Positions 37,501 to 47,929 of a stretch of DNA of 64,000 nt are shown one piece after another. Origin of the DNA: Petrolisthes cinctipes (lineage: Eukaryota > Arthropoda > Malacostraca > Decapoda > Porcellanidae); NCBI GenBank assembly GCA_033782935.1, contig JAWQEG010000493.1, positions 10,001 to 74,000 of the forward strand, in the 5' to 3' direction. Positions within the stretch are counted from its first letter, which is position 1. Each line of letters opens with the position of its first letter. The notes under the pieces are model-generated. The model did no database searches. It was not told the DNA's origin and was given only the letters and a program-made list of their open reading frames with translations. A program made the position numbers and the translations under genes.

Positions 37501-40500
37501 TTCCTGTTGAACATCCCCAAGTCCTCTCTCACTCCCACTCGCAAACTGTGTTGGCTGGGAATAGAGTGGGACTCTCTTTCAGCCACCCTCTCTCTCGCTC
37601 CAGACAACGCCCGCCAGACCCTCCGCCACGTCCGCCAGGCGCATTTTTCCCGTACTTTCTCTCGCTGCCAGTGGGAATCATTGCTCGGGTACCTAAATTT
37701 CGCGGCCCCTGCAATGCCCCTGGGACGACTGAAACACAGGAGGCTGACGCGGGAGGTAAACCTCCACCTTTCCCCCGCACACAGGGACCTTCCCAGGCAA
37801 GTGCCCCCCTCTCTCCACCGTCTCCTTTGCCTCTGGCTACGTCCCGGTGCCCTGCGTCAGCGGGTCCCCTGGGTGTTCCCTCCCCCGGGGATCACGGTGG
37901 CGACAGGCGCATCGGACGTAGGCTAGGGGTACCAGTCTTGCCTGGGACATCAGCGGTGCGGGGGATGGAAGGAAGAGGAGAGGCTACCTCACATCAACGC
38001 CCGGGAGTTGATGGTAGCAAGGGAGTGGCTCAACAGACACCCACAGTTTGCCAGGTTAGGCGTCCGCTTCGATATGGACAATGTTGTGGCCGTGCAGTGC
38101 CTGCAGAAACAGGGCACCGCGTGGTCGGGAATTCTCCTGTCCCTGTCAGAACAGATTTTTGCGATAGCGGCCAAGAGGTGCATTCACCTCTCGGCCCGCT
38201 ATGTGCCAGGGCGGGAGAACGATTGGGCGGACGCCCTATCCAGGTTCAAGGGGACGTCAGTCGAGTGGCAACTGCGTCCCCTTGTGTTCGAGTCTCTCTG
38301 CCTTCGCTACGGGACACCGGAGGTGGACCTGTTCGCCTCCCCATTCTCTACTTCCTCTGTTCCTAACATTCTCATCCAGGACAGAGGCAGGAGGCCCGGA
38401 CGCCTTCACAGAGGACTGGAACAGGTGGGGGTATCTCTACCTCTTCCCACCCCCAGCTACGTCAGTCCTCCTGAAGGTGATCCTCAAGCTGCGCACATTC
38501 AGGGGGAGGGTACTCCTCATAGCCCCCCTCTGGCCAGCGCAGCCGTGGTTCGGAGAACTGTCCCGGTGGTGCCCTCATCCTCTTCAGTTGGGATCGGCGT
38601 GCCTCTCTAGCACCCTGTCTGCACCACTCCAAGCATCACTGAAACTACACGCTTGGAGTTTCTACGGGGAGTCCTCAGCAAAAGGTTCACTAAGGAGACA
38701 GTGGACAAGATGTTGAGGGCTCATCGTCAGTCGTCGGTGCGACAGTATGAATCGTGCTGGAAAAGATTGCAGGACTTCTTGCGAAGACACCCCTCCAGGG
38801 TCATCTCGGAGGACACGGTCCTGGAATTCCTCACGTGGCTCGCCGATTCCACCAACAGGGCCACGGCGACGGTGCTTGCGCATCACGCAGCCCTGTCTGA
38901 TCCCCTCCTCCTAGGTTTTAACATTAAGGTTTCGGAGAGGCCTCTCTCTCTCCTGAGGATGGGGATTCGGGCGGGGACCGCACCTCACCGGGCCCAGACC
39001 CCCTCCTGGTCCCTTCACCGCATCCTTTCCTACCTGACCTTCGAGGGGGTCCCTCTGGAGGTTTGTCACCTCCTCCAGAAAGCTCTCTTCCTGCTCGCCT
39101 TAGCTACAGGGTACAGGGCCTCTCAGTTGGCAGCCCTGACCCGTCACACAGCTTTTTCTTCTGTAAGCCCTAACCTTACTTCTTTAACTATCTCCCCCTC
39201 TCCTGCTTTCCTAGCTAAGAACGAGCAGGCTGACGACAGGATTGGCCCTCTCGCAGTACCCTCGTTCCTGAGGGATGGAAGTTTCCACCCCCTCTGCCCA
39301 GTCCACGCTTTTACAGCTTACGTGGAGGCGATGAGAGGGGCTTCTCCGGACCACCTCTTCTATAACTCTAGGTCCGGTAACCCTCTCTTCCCTAGGTCAA
39401 TCGCTCGCCTTCTCTGCCGAGTGATAGAGAACGGGGATCCCGGACACGCCCCGAGGGCTCACAGCATTAGGGGCTTGGCCGCCTCCCTCGCCTTCCTCAG
39501 GACTCACTCGGTGGAGAGGGTTAGGGATTTGGGGGGCTGGACTTCCACTTCCTCCTTCAGGACAAGGTATCTGTTCCACTCGCTCTCCCCTACCCCCTGT
39601 GTGGCTATGGGTACTCCACCCTCCATTCCCCAGGGTCCCCGTGGGAGACACATGAGGGGGAGGGGCCGCCCGAAGAGAAAAGGTCGGGCGACTTAATTCC
39701 CGTCACTATCACCCCATACTTCATCCCCATCATGTACAGCTTCATGCTCATCCCCATGTCTCTCATGTGTGTACATATGGTGCAAGTTTAATAAATTACA
39801 TTGTTACGGAATTCTTGAGTATTCATTCTCCGAAAAATTACTATACTAGGATGAGTGACTGGATATTTATATATTAAACACAGGATTACTGCATCCTTGT
39901 GTCCTCCTTCATCCCCTCGGGATCGCATTACCTGAGCCAGGGCCATAGCCCTAGCTCAGAGGACTTTAATAAAAAAGGGGGGGGGGGCGGGGGGGGGGGG
40001 GGTGCAGGGTCACCCCCCTCTCCTGTACCCGATCCCTCGAGTCTGCCTATAAAGACTTTAGTTGAGTAACAATTCTGGTCTATAACAGAATGGTCTAGGG
40101 TTTTTATTTTATTAGCTACTACACTTCCACCACAGCTAGTCCCCTAGCCAGTGTTGGAAGTTGCTTTAGCTCCAACCTCACCCTGCTCGGTTATCTTTCT
40201 GAGCCCCCGCTCTCTCGACCACTCTTAACTAGCACGTGATTGCCTCCACCTCACCTCCTACCTACCGCATCGCATGCATAGCAAAATCAGCTGTGCTGGT
40301 TCCACTATACCAATAATAGTGCATTTGTCGCGGCTTCTAGCCGCTTAAATTGTATTTATTGGTTGTGGAACCAGCACAGCTTTGACTGTCCCACCCACCT
40401 CCCGATGCGGCAGGCATTCACTTTCTTTCTCATTGGAGTGACCGAGCGGCCCAGGTCGGGGAGCGGGCTTAATACCTCATCACGCCACCACCAGGTGCCT

Positions 40501-42453
40501 CCACTATCAGTACAGCGCCAGATTTGAATTTTAATTTACTTCTGATGATCGTCACGGAATAGACCCTTCTAGCCCAGATTATGCCTATTCGGGGCCTGGA
40601 CTGGAAAAGGGGTGTATTCTATAGCAAATCCAGCTGTGCTGGTTCCTCAACCAATAAATACAATTTAAGCGGCTAGAAGCCGCGACAAATGCACTAATAA
40701 CAGACAAACATATACAACTCCTCCTTCACAAAATGCAATGTGCAATAAAATTAAGATATCTTTTTTTTTTTCTTATAGCATGAGGTTCATATTCTTAAAC
40801 GGGACCACTAGAATACATTAATGACAGGTCTCCTTTTACGTGTGGATTGTACTCGACATGACAAGACTCACCAGCTGCAGTGTAAGCTTCTCCATACTCG
40901 ATGGCTCCCCAAGCCAACACCGTGGTCGCACCAGCCATGGGAAATCCGAACTTGACAGTATCACCAGCTGAGGGACAGAAAAAAATTAATATAACCATCC
41001 GTTAACGTCATCATCATCTCTTGTGCCTGACTTGGAGTGCTGGTGATTCTTCAATGTCATGTCAGGTAACAGGATAGTGTCTCAGTATGACGAGTAAAGG
41101 ATCTGTTGGACTGCATACTGTACGGTAGATGATATCCTAAACACACACTAGGAAAAAACTAAGCTAATTAAAGGAGATATTTGTTGTTGACAAAAACAAC
41201 AACAACAACAACAACGTTCTCTAATTATAGCTTATATTCGGAGTCATAGTTTGGATGAGCAATGTGAAATCAGAAGCCTCAAATTCACCCCGACCCTCTC
41301 CCTTCAACGCACCATCGTAGTAGCCGCCCTCCAGGTCCATCTGCTGCTGCGTGTCTGCGTCTATGGCGTCGTCGGTAGCGGAATCTCGACGCCATGTGAC
41401 CCTCTGCGATGTAGGAAGGTCACCAGAGCGCTGAGCCTCGTAGAAAAGCAACGACTTGTGCAGAACCTCGTCGTAGTCGTACTTGGTGTTGAGGGTACAG
41501 TTGCATGTGGTCGTGGAGGAGGCCGTGAGTGTGGTCGTGGATTGATGTGTGTTTGTCGTGGTGGTAGCTGTCGAAACAAACAATTATATACATAACACTT
41601 GGGTACACCGTTGAAAACTCATACACTCAAAATATACAATCATAATCCAAAGTTTTCTTACACCGAGAGAACAATAATGAGACAGTACCACCACCACCAA
41701 CAACAATATCAACACCAACATACATTATTATACTCACCCTCGTAGTCAGTGCCTGTGACCCTCTCGTAGTGACAGAGGAACCCAGGTGCCTTGATCTTGT
41801 TGTCACTACGAAATTCGACCTTCAACTCGCCTTGGCCATACACATCTGTCGTCATAGCCACCATCCATTATGCTATTATCCTGTGTCATTGTTATTATTC
41901 TCATTGTTATACTTATCACTGTTACATCAGGATGCTCTCACCCCATCCTATACTTTATTCCTCCCTCCCCACCTATTTCCCTCCCCACCTATTTCCCTCC
42001 CGTTATACACATCGCCCATTTCTCACCACCTATTTCCCTCCCTCTAGACATCACCCCACAAACAACCCTCACCCCTTCACCACATCTTACCCCTTAACCT
42101 GGTTTTTCCACAGACGTAGACACCGTTCACCATCAGCCAGTCCTTGGTACATCCCACAGACTCTTGCAGTTTCATCTTCTCACACCAAAACTTGATACGG
42201 GTGTCGGGACTAGCCTGGTAGGGGAGAGATGAGGGTGTGAGATGTACACAGCTAAGTACAGTATTTATTTGCAACTTATAAACTCTGGAATGTAAGCGAA
42301 CCGTGTATCAACAGACAGTCATATTACTTTGAATGGAAAATCCATAAAGTATATATTACATAGATGGGAACACGTGTGGAGCCAATAACTTTAAAGGGAA
42401 AAAAAAAAGTATTGATGTTTAATATACACAGGAGCAAAGCCAACAAACTGTAC

Positions 42454-42494
<41 letters not shown>

Positions 42495-42693
42495 ACTGTA
42501 CCTTAATGGTGTAGACACAAAGCTGGTTCTTGGGATACTTGTTTGGGTAGCCGGGACTGGTGATGTTACCCATGGCGTCCAGGTAAGTGCCCCCACAGTC
42601 CCCCATCACCCCAGGACTCACACCCACCGCCGTCAGTAGCAACACCACCTTCAGCAGTTCACCCATCATTACACCACACGTAGGTCTCTTCAT
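31522..42693 (-). CDS. CUB-GH9-CBM2 endoglucanase, complete copy 1
   Basis: Seven phase-matched exons (42693-42502, 42214-42091, 41845-41738, 41567-41313, 40967-40872, 33161-31933, 31701-31522) encode 727 aa. A signal peptide (from M1 or M9, [16 protein letters not shown]) is followed by a CUB domain (residues about 32-141; [19 protein letters not shown]), a Thr-rich linker, a GH9 catalytic domain (about 165-608) and a CBM2 (about 626-727; ending in exon 7). Catalytic features are intact: [13 protein letters not shown] with Asp226 and Asp229, RPHHRSS with His533, and SDYVSNEV with Glu586. GH9 enzymes hydrolyse internal beta-1,4 bonds of cellulose by inversion; a secreted digestive role is inferred. 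A TTQPTTGG linker precedes CBM2. Intron 5 is 7.7 kb because of the DIRS element. A (CCA)n tract lies just 5' of the start. Confidence 0.88.
33187..33410 (+). repeat. DIRS left inverted terminal repeat
   Basis: Begins TTATTGGTATAGTGGAGCCA and is the reverse complement, with scattered differences, of 40436-40657. It ends near CCGCTCGGTCACTC. Confidence 0.85.
34435..36623 (+). CDS. DIRS gag-like protein, spliced
   Basis: Three exons (34435-35912, 36031-36291, 36404-36623) with GT-AG borders (GTGAGTACC...CCCTTACAG; GTAAGTACC...TCCGTAG) join in phase 2 both times, giving an open 652-aa frame. The N-terminal half is Ser/Pro/Arg-rich, with [20 protein letters not shown] followed by a poly-Ser run. 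The middle (about residues 270-490) is folded-looking ([32 protein letters not shown]). Exon 2 is Ala-rich and helical ([12 protein letters not shown]), and exon 3 is Arg/Gln/Pro-rich ([19 protein letters not shown]), as in RNA-binding tails. A structural capsid-like role is inferred from position. The ATG was chosen as the first in frame; an earlier start is possible. Confidence 0.6.
36949..38716 (+). pseudogene. DIRS reverse transcriptase-RNase H, broken
   Basis: One frame reads through RT motifs ([58 protein letters not shown] with the catalytic DD) and RNase H ([35 protein letters not shown]), then the DIRS-specific region (TPEVDLFAS). It is interrupted by TAG at 37204-37206 and 37924-37926, both where Trp is expected (GD*LASLD and SDVG*GYQ). 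The first RNase H Asp of the usual TDAS is Gly (37906-37908). A frameshift near 38375 moves the rest ([20 protein letters not shown]) to another frame. A preceding GT-AG pair (36733 to 36948) may be a third intron. Confidence 0.75.
38653..39696 (+). CDS. DIRS tyrosine recombinase
   Basis: The frame is open from 38653; the first ATG is at 38710, giving 328 aa. The N-terminal SAM-like part reads [20 protein letters not shown]. The catalytic part has the first Arg in [13 protein letters not shown], the H-x-x-R in [13 protein letters not shown], and the nucleophile Tyr in [11 protein letters not shown] after LGGWTS. This enzyme integrates the circular DNA form of DIRS elements. It has no premature stop, in contrast to the pol frame, and overlaps the end of pol. 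The C-terminal tail is basic ([12 protein letters not shown]). Confidence 0.8.
   Translation: MEFLRGVLSKRFTKETVDKMLRAHRQSSVRQYESCWKRLQDFLRRHPSRVISEDTVLEFLTWLADSTNRATATVLAHHAALSDPLLLGFNIKVSERPLSLLRMGIRAGTAPHRAQTPSWSLHRILSYLTFEGVPLEVCHLLQKALFLLALATGYRASQLAALTRHTAFSSVSPNLTSLTISPSPAFLAKNEQADDRIGPLAVPSFLRDGSFHPLCPVHAFTAYVEAMRGASPDHLFYNSRSGNPLFPRSIARLLCRVIENGDPGHAPRAHSIRGLAASLAFLRTHSVERVRDLGGWTSTSSFRTRYLFHSLSPTPCVAMGTPPSIPQGPRGRHMRGRGRPKRKGRAT
39697..40274 (+). other. DIRS 3' untranslated region
   Basis: Lies between the recombinase stop and the internal complementary region. It contains AATAAA (GTTTAATAAATTACAT) near 39790 as a likely poly(A) signal and a G tract at about 39977-40003. Confidence 0.45.
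40275..40380 (+). repeat. DIRS internal complementary region
   Basis: Reads as the complement of the element's two ends joined together: GGTTCCACTATACCAATAA followed by TAGTGCATTTGTCGCGGC and AACCAGCACAGCTTT. This is the DIRS hallmark used to template closure of the circle. Confidence 0.8.
40436..40657 (+). repeat. DIRS right inverted terminal repeat
   Basis: Complementary to 33187-33410. The element then continues about 40 bp past the repeat through a small hairpin (GCGGCTAGAAGCCGC) to its end at GCACTA. Confidence 0.85.
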
Positions 42694-42714
42694 TACTGCC
42701 TTGTCTGATGGAGA

Positions 42715-42895
42715 GGGGAGAGGTGGTGGTGGTGGTGGTGGTGGTGGTGGTGGGAGAGGTGGTGGTAGTGGTGGTGGGGGTGGGGGGAAAGGTTGTGGTG
42801 GTGGTGAGGGTGATGAAGGGAGAAATTGAGATGGTGGAATGAAGGGGGAGGTTGTCGGAGCTTTAGTGATGGAGGAAGGTAATAGAGATGTGTTT

Positions 42896-42952
<57 letters not shown>

Positions 42953-43553
42953 AATGATGAAGAGTGAGGATACAGATGAGGATACAGGCCAAAGGGAAGG
43001 TACAGTTGAGGAGTGATAATACAAGGTGAAAAGTGAGGATAAAAGGCGAGTGCACAGGTGCCTCACACACGCCACATACATTTATATATACAGAAAGGTG
43101 AGGCAGCAAAAAAAGGTATGATTGACACACACCTGCGACATGTGAAATGTGTATATGTCATTCAACCACTCCTCTCTTTTAACCCACATGTGGATGGGGG
43201 AGTGGAGGGTGTGTGTGTGTGGGGGAAGGGAGCGGCGAGGGTGTGGGTGAGGGGTGTACAGGGTATTGGTGGGGGTGTAGAGGGTGTGGGTGTGGGTGTG
43301 GGCGTCGGGAGGGTGTGGGTGAGGGGTGTAGAGGGTGTGAGAGGGTGTATATAGAGTGTGGGTGTGGGTGTAAAGGGTGTGGGTGTGGGTGTAAAGGGTG
43401 TGGGTGGGGGTGTAGAGGGTGTAGGTGGGTGTGTAGAGGGTGTGAGAGGGTGTATACAGTGTGTGGGTGTGGGTGTAAAGGGTGTGGGAGGGGTTGTACA
43501 GTACAGAGTGTGGGTACAAAATATTTCGTGACTTATACAATAGTGTCCTCCAC

Positions 43554-43615
<62 letters not shown>

Positions 43616-43620
43616 GGTCT
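42715..43620. repeat. Simple-repeat block 5' of cellulase copy 1
   Basis: A (GGT)n tract (about 42722-42805), a (GT)n tract (42898-42948), GGGTGTGG/GTAGAGGGTGT minisatellite (about 43195-43510) and (ATA)n (43555-43615). In gene orientation these lie upstream of the start codon, in the promoter or a 5' intron (TCTCCATCAG precedes the ATG by 11 bp). The matching blocks in units 2 and 3 differ greatly in length. Confidence 0.85.
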
Positions 43621-43631
43621 CTGGTGATAAA

Positions 43632-44496
43632 CACAGAGCTACAAACATAGAGCACCCCTATTCCCCCCCCCCCTGGCGTGTCACCACCGGAAGTGGGTTG
43701 GCGGCCATGATACGTGCCCTTCCCCTCAACCCGCCATCCCTGGTAGCTTATGCCAGGGTAAGATGTTATTTCATTTATTCGGTCTTTCATTGATGATATG
43801 GTATATTAACTACATTATAGTGACTCACAATATATGAATAAGTATTTCTTTAACCGATATATCAGTGAATGGCTGATTAAATATAAATACATTTCGGTTA
43901 ATAGGTGAAATGAGTTAGATAAACAAAACTATCGTTGGCTCTCATCCACAGTCACCTTCTTATAATATATATATACAACGTACTTAATCTCTATTATGAT
44001 CAGTATTTTATGTTCACATTGTTCAGTATGAATGTATGTCACACTAGAGTAATATGTGTGTATATATGCATGTCACACTAGAATGTGTGTATGCATGTAT
44101 GTCACACTAGAGTAATATGTATTTATGTATGAATGTCACACTAGAGTAATATGTATGTATGTATGTAAGGTAAGTGGAGGGAGAGGGAGACAGATTACAG
44201 TTATATATATTTGTCTTGTTTAATAAACCAGTTTAAGTTTAATTTCTTTGCATAATTTTCCGTATGGACATTATGTTAGCCTTGTTAATTGATTTAACAA
44301 AACCTGCATAATTAAATAACAAGATACAATGCTTTACAAATCAGGGAAATGTCAATAACTGTGGATAGAAACATACTATACAAGTACGTACGGGAGTTCA
44401 AAGCACAGAACTATACACATAGAGCGATCGACTGTGGTGACACTCCTCCCCTATCTAATAACACAGGGTCGATCGCTCTATGTTTGTAGCTCTGTG
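43632..44496. mobile_element. 865-bp insertion with 22-bp inverted ends and 8-bp target duplication
   Basis: Ends are perfect inverted repeats beginning CACAGAGCTACAAACATAG. GTGATAAA flanks both sides (43624-43631 and 44497-44504), and unit 2 has a single copy at the empty site. An 8-bp duplication suggests a hAT-like or P-like nonautonomous transposon. The right 91 bp is itself a palindrome, with a second terminus-like sequence CACAGAACTATACACATAG at 44406. No transposase frame. Confidence 0.75.
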
Positions 44497-45371
44497 GTGA
44501 TAAAAGATTACCGACACCACGAGTGAGTATTATAATTTATATATCTAATCACAAATGGAGAATTATTATTGCCCCTGGCGCGATTCTTTTATTTCCCTCT
44601 CGATCTCCGCTGACACTGTATAAACACAATAGCTGTTTACCCATTTTCCCAAGAATCATGTGTGTGTGTGCGGTGACATAAGAGACAATGTTAATGTCGT
44701 GTTCTGCGTCGTCGTCGTCTTTCTGTCTGATAATTACTGAGATGAAACGAAGCATAATGAAACTCAGGCCACACCTATACATACATACCGAGGGTCTATG
44801 GTTGGTTATTTACCAGATGATTTTTCACTAATATTTCGATACGAGCTTTAGTTACGACCAAAAGGAAAAAAAACAATTATAATTCAGACTTGGCAAGAAA
44901 ATAAAAGGCACGAAAAAATGTACTGAAAAATAAAATTAACTCCATATTGGTGAGATAGAGTTTGTGTCTGAGTCGCCCTTGTGTGTCACCAACAAGTGTC
45001 AAACGTACAGGATATCCGCTACTGTACTTGGCAAGGTAAATAAATGGAAGGCAGTTGTTGTTCGTTTTTTTTATATATATTTTTTTTTATCCTATCGAAA
45101 AGTCCACAGATTCTCTTCAATGGAATGTGATCTTAACTTCAGTTTCCGAGCATTATTTTCTGTATTTCTTGTAACAGTTTGAAAGAATCAGTAGTCACTC
45201 AGTTTTCTCACAATAACCTGACCCCTTAAAATCAGACACCAACTTGACGCTTCGACAGGAGGGGAAAACGTTCACCTACTTATGATCAAGAAATATATTT
45301 TTCTTGATCTTGCAACTACTTAAACCTCCCTAACACCTCACCTCTACGGCGACTTCCACCTCCCTAACATC

Positions 45372-45674
45372 TCACCTCACCTCAAGTTCAAGCAGCGGAC
45401 GCAAGCAAACAGCAGCAGAAGTAACCAAAATCAACACAGTAAGAGCTTGGAGGCTAGTAAGTAAAAGAGGACTGAGCTGGTTAGTGGTGGTGGTGTTGGT
45501 GATCTCTCTGGAACTCCAGTCCTCGCAATGACCGCTTTTGAGTTCAAGCCGCGTCTCAACACCTGGCCACCACCAGGACCCCCGGTTGGTACCATCTCTT
45601 TGGTTAATAATGGACAGCCACATGGTCTGATGGTTCCTGGAATAGGGTGCAGTTGTCGCCCCTATACACCACAC
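45372..45674 (-). CDS. Conserved open frame of unknown function, unit 1
   Basis: A 100-codon minus-strand frame starting MWCIGATTAPYS, with a Trp-rich middle (RGSWWWPGVETRL), a cysteine at SGHCEDW, a Thr run and a hydrophobic segment (LLLTSLQALTVLILVTSAAV). It recurs in units 2 and 3. The second and third copies gain one Thr codon without breaking the frame. No family was recognised. It could be a membrane-anchored or GPI-type C-terminal exon, or merely chance in a recent duplication. Confidence 0.25.
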   Translation of the reverse strand: MWCIGATTAPYSRNHQTMWLSIINQRDGTNRGSWWWPGVETRLELKSGHCEDWSSREITNTTTTNQLSPLLLTSLQALTVLILVTSAAVCLRPLLELEVR

Positions 45675-46959
45675 TTGTTTCCCTGGTTGTGTAAGTCGTC
45701 ATTCATGATTACAGTCACGTCTTTTGGTGGGTTCATGAAAAGAGGTACAGATGTCGCCTCTCTATTGACACACTTGTTTTCTCTTTTTCAAGTCACAACC
45801 TATAATTATTACACTGTCAGGTGTTTTGGTAGGTTTACATAAAATTTAAGTATGTCATGTCACTTTCCCGATGTACGCATTTCATCTTCTTTTACACACG
45901 ACATTATATATGCCCTCAGGTGTGTGTGTGTGTGTGTGATGTATGTGTGTGTGTGCTTTTTTAGACTGTGAGGGGGAGAAGAGTAAATATATGTCTCTTA
46001 ATGCCATACCTTGGTTTTGTTTTTTTATTCTTAAAGTCACAACATTACAGGAGTCACGTGTCTGGCTGTGGTAGGAGTCGTATGATTGTATATTGCCTTC
46101 ACAATTCTCTCCCACAAACACTATAAATTATATCTATATTTGTTGTCTTTAGAATGGAAGAAGGAAAAGATGAAGAAATGGTGGTGGACGGGAGTGGGAG
46201 TAATGGAGACAAAACTGGAAATATGTGGGACGTGCATAAAACCTTACTCATTGTTGACACTGTGTTGAATATGATTAACTGTGCTTTTGTTTTTAGGTAC
46301 AGTATATTTAAATGAATAGATCATAACAATGAACGCTCCTTCACTCCACTCCTTTACCTCTCGTCTCTCATCCTTACCCTCTGCAGTACATGTCCCCTTT
46401 CACATCTTCCCCTCACTCCATTCTTCTTCTCCCCTCACCTATCGCCTCACTCCCTCCTCTAACTCGCCACTCACCTTCAATAATATCCCTTCTCTTCCCT
46501 CCTCAGATCGTCCCACTCTCCTCCCAAGCTGGCGTGTCATTCCACTCATCCTCTTCCCCCCCCCCCCTCGCATCCCGAATGACGAGTAAAGTGACGTCAA
46601 CAGGAATTATTGTAAGAATGGGGCAAAAAACAAGAAAATGAAAGAATATATGAATCCACTAAAATCACTCAATTATCCTGGAACAAGAACTGGAAAATTC
46701 CTAGGGGGGCAACCACCCCCTATGGACACCCATGGTCCCTGCTTCAATATTTACCACGACACACACATAACCATGTCTATAACCTCATTATGCTACATGG
46801 CCTATGTGTCTAGCTCGGCAGAGTGCATTTCTACTCGTTTTGTTTCCAACATTTTCGACACGAAGCTAAAACAAATGAAATTTATCTACGTGATGTTTGT
46901 GTTATCGTATTTTAAAGTAAATATTCAAGTCAGCCTTAAAATTTCTCATTCCTTCCGTT

Positions 46960-47225
46960 TCTTATTCAACCCTTCCCATTTTCCTTCCAACCTTCCCATT
47001 CTTCTTCAATCCTTCCCATTCTCCATTTAACCCTTCCCATTCTTCTTTGAACCCTTCCCATTCTTTGTCCAACCCTTCCCATTCTCCCTTCAACCCTTCC
47101 CATTCTCTTAGCCAAAACCTTCCCATTCTCCCTCCAACCCTTCCCATTCTCCCTTCAACCCTTCCCATTCTCCCTTCAACCCTTCCCATTCTCTTAGCCA
47201 AAACCTTCCCATTCTCCCTCACTTT
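46960..47225. repeat. About 17-bp minisatellite, unit 1
   Basis: Tandem AACCCTTCCCATTCTCC units with a longer variant containing TTAGCCAAAA. Homologous arrays of different copy number occur in units 2 and 3. Confidence 0.85.
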
Positions 47226-47387
47226 AGACAGAAGGAGAATGGAAACAAGATAGACACAATAAAATTTATTTCTGAAATGTTGACGTACTCGTATCAATGT
47301 TATCAACAAAATTATAGTGAAAAAGATATTGCTGATATAATGTTATGGCTTTATGTAGTATTAAGTACCTTTCCTTCATAGAAATGT

Positions 47388-47395
<8 letters not shown>

Positions 47396-47440
<45 letters not shown>
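47396..47440. repeat. (TC)n tract between units 1 and 2
   Basis: A pure TC tract between ATGTAACTT and CCCTGTATACGACCTG. It represents the uninterrupted version of the site occupied by LINE 2 between units 2 and 3. Confidence 0.95.
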
Positions 47441-47444
<4 letters not shown>

Positions 47445-47790
47445 GTATACGACCTGTCAGTATCATCTGCATCACTACCGCCATTACCAACACTATATCT
47501 CAATTTCACCATCACCACCATCTTCCACACACTAACTAACTATACAATATATTCCACCATTACTTACAACACAGCCAACACTATCAAATCACCATCGTCA
47601 CTTTATTTGTTTCTCCCTCACTATTCCTCCAACACTCGTACCACCATGGACTAACACTACCTACACTATACCTCTCTCTCACCATCATCATTCACATTGA
47701 GAGGGGGAAATGAAATGTGATAATAATTATGTTAACCATTTGTCATCTCAAAAAGGTATAATAAAAACGCATAATATGGGATTGGAATTA

Positions 47791-47796
47791 TTTATT
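47791..47796 (-). terminator. Candidate poly(A) signal of cellulase copy 2
   Basis: AATAAA on the minus strand in the same context as copy 1 (GGAATTATTTATTGTT on the plus strand). Confidence 0.35.
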
Positions 47797-47929
47797 GTTA
47801 TTGTTGTTGTTGTTGTTTTTAATTTTGTTTTTCTTGCTATTGTTGTTGTTTTTTTTTTTTTTTTTTTTTGATGAACATGAGGGTACATCAAGAAGGTAAT
47901 AGCAGATTAATTAACACTGGTGAAAGTAA

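Larger units (their letters stand above)
33187..40696 (+). mobile_element. DIRS-like tyrosine-recombinase retrotransposon
   Basis: 7,510 bp in intron 5 of cellulase copy 1, antisense to the gene. Unit 2 retains the empty site (AATAGACACA joined to ATAACAGACA), which fixes both ends and shows no target duplication. Inverted terminal repeats, an internal complementary region, gag-like, RT/RNase H and tyrosine recombinase frames occur in DIRS order. GC content is clearly higher than in the host sequence. DIRS elements integrate through a circular intermediate using a tyrosine recombinase. Not autonomous as it stands, because the pol frame is broken. Confidence 0.9.
30986..47395. repeat. Segmental duplication unit 1
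   Basis: Starts TACGACCTGTCAGTATCATC and ends with ATAGAAATGTAACTT before (TC)n, like units 2 and 3. About 16.4 kb, of which 7.5 kb is the DIRS element and 0.87 kb another insertion. It carries the complete cellulase gene. Identity with unit 2 is very high by eye outside simple repeats, so the duplication looks recent. Confidence 0.85.

Noticed and set aside
37014..38366. A 450-codon open frame overlapping the DIRS RT
   Set aside because: A shadow frame of the GC-rich RT/RNase H region, without any motif; the motif-bearing frame is the adjacent one.
42587..42829. Gly-rich frames over the (GGT)n tracts, and the Pro-rich minus-strand frame joining the cellulase start (also at 60101-60892)
   Set aside because: Produced by the trinucleotide repeat upstream of the cellulase start; the signal peptide at 42693 or 42669 is the natural N-terminus.
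44549..44782. A 77-codon frame identical in units 1 and 2 (also at 51942-52175), and others such as 46329-46589
   Set aside because: Conservation is explained by the recent duplication, and the residue patterns are low complexity or without domain.
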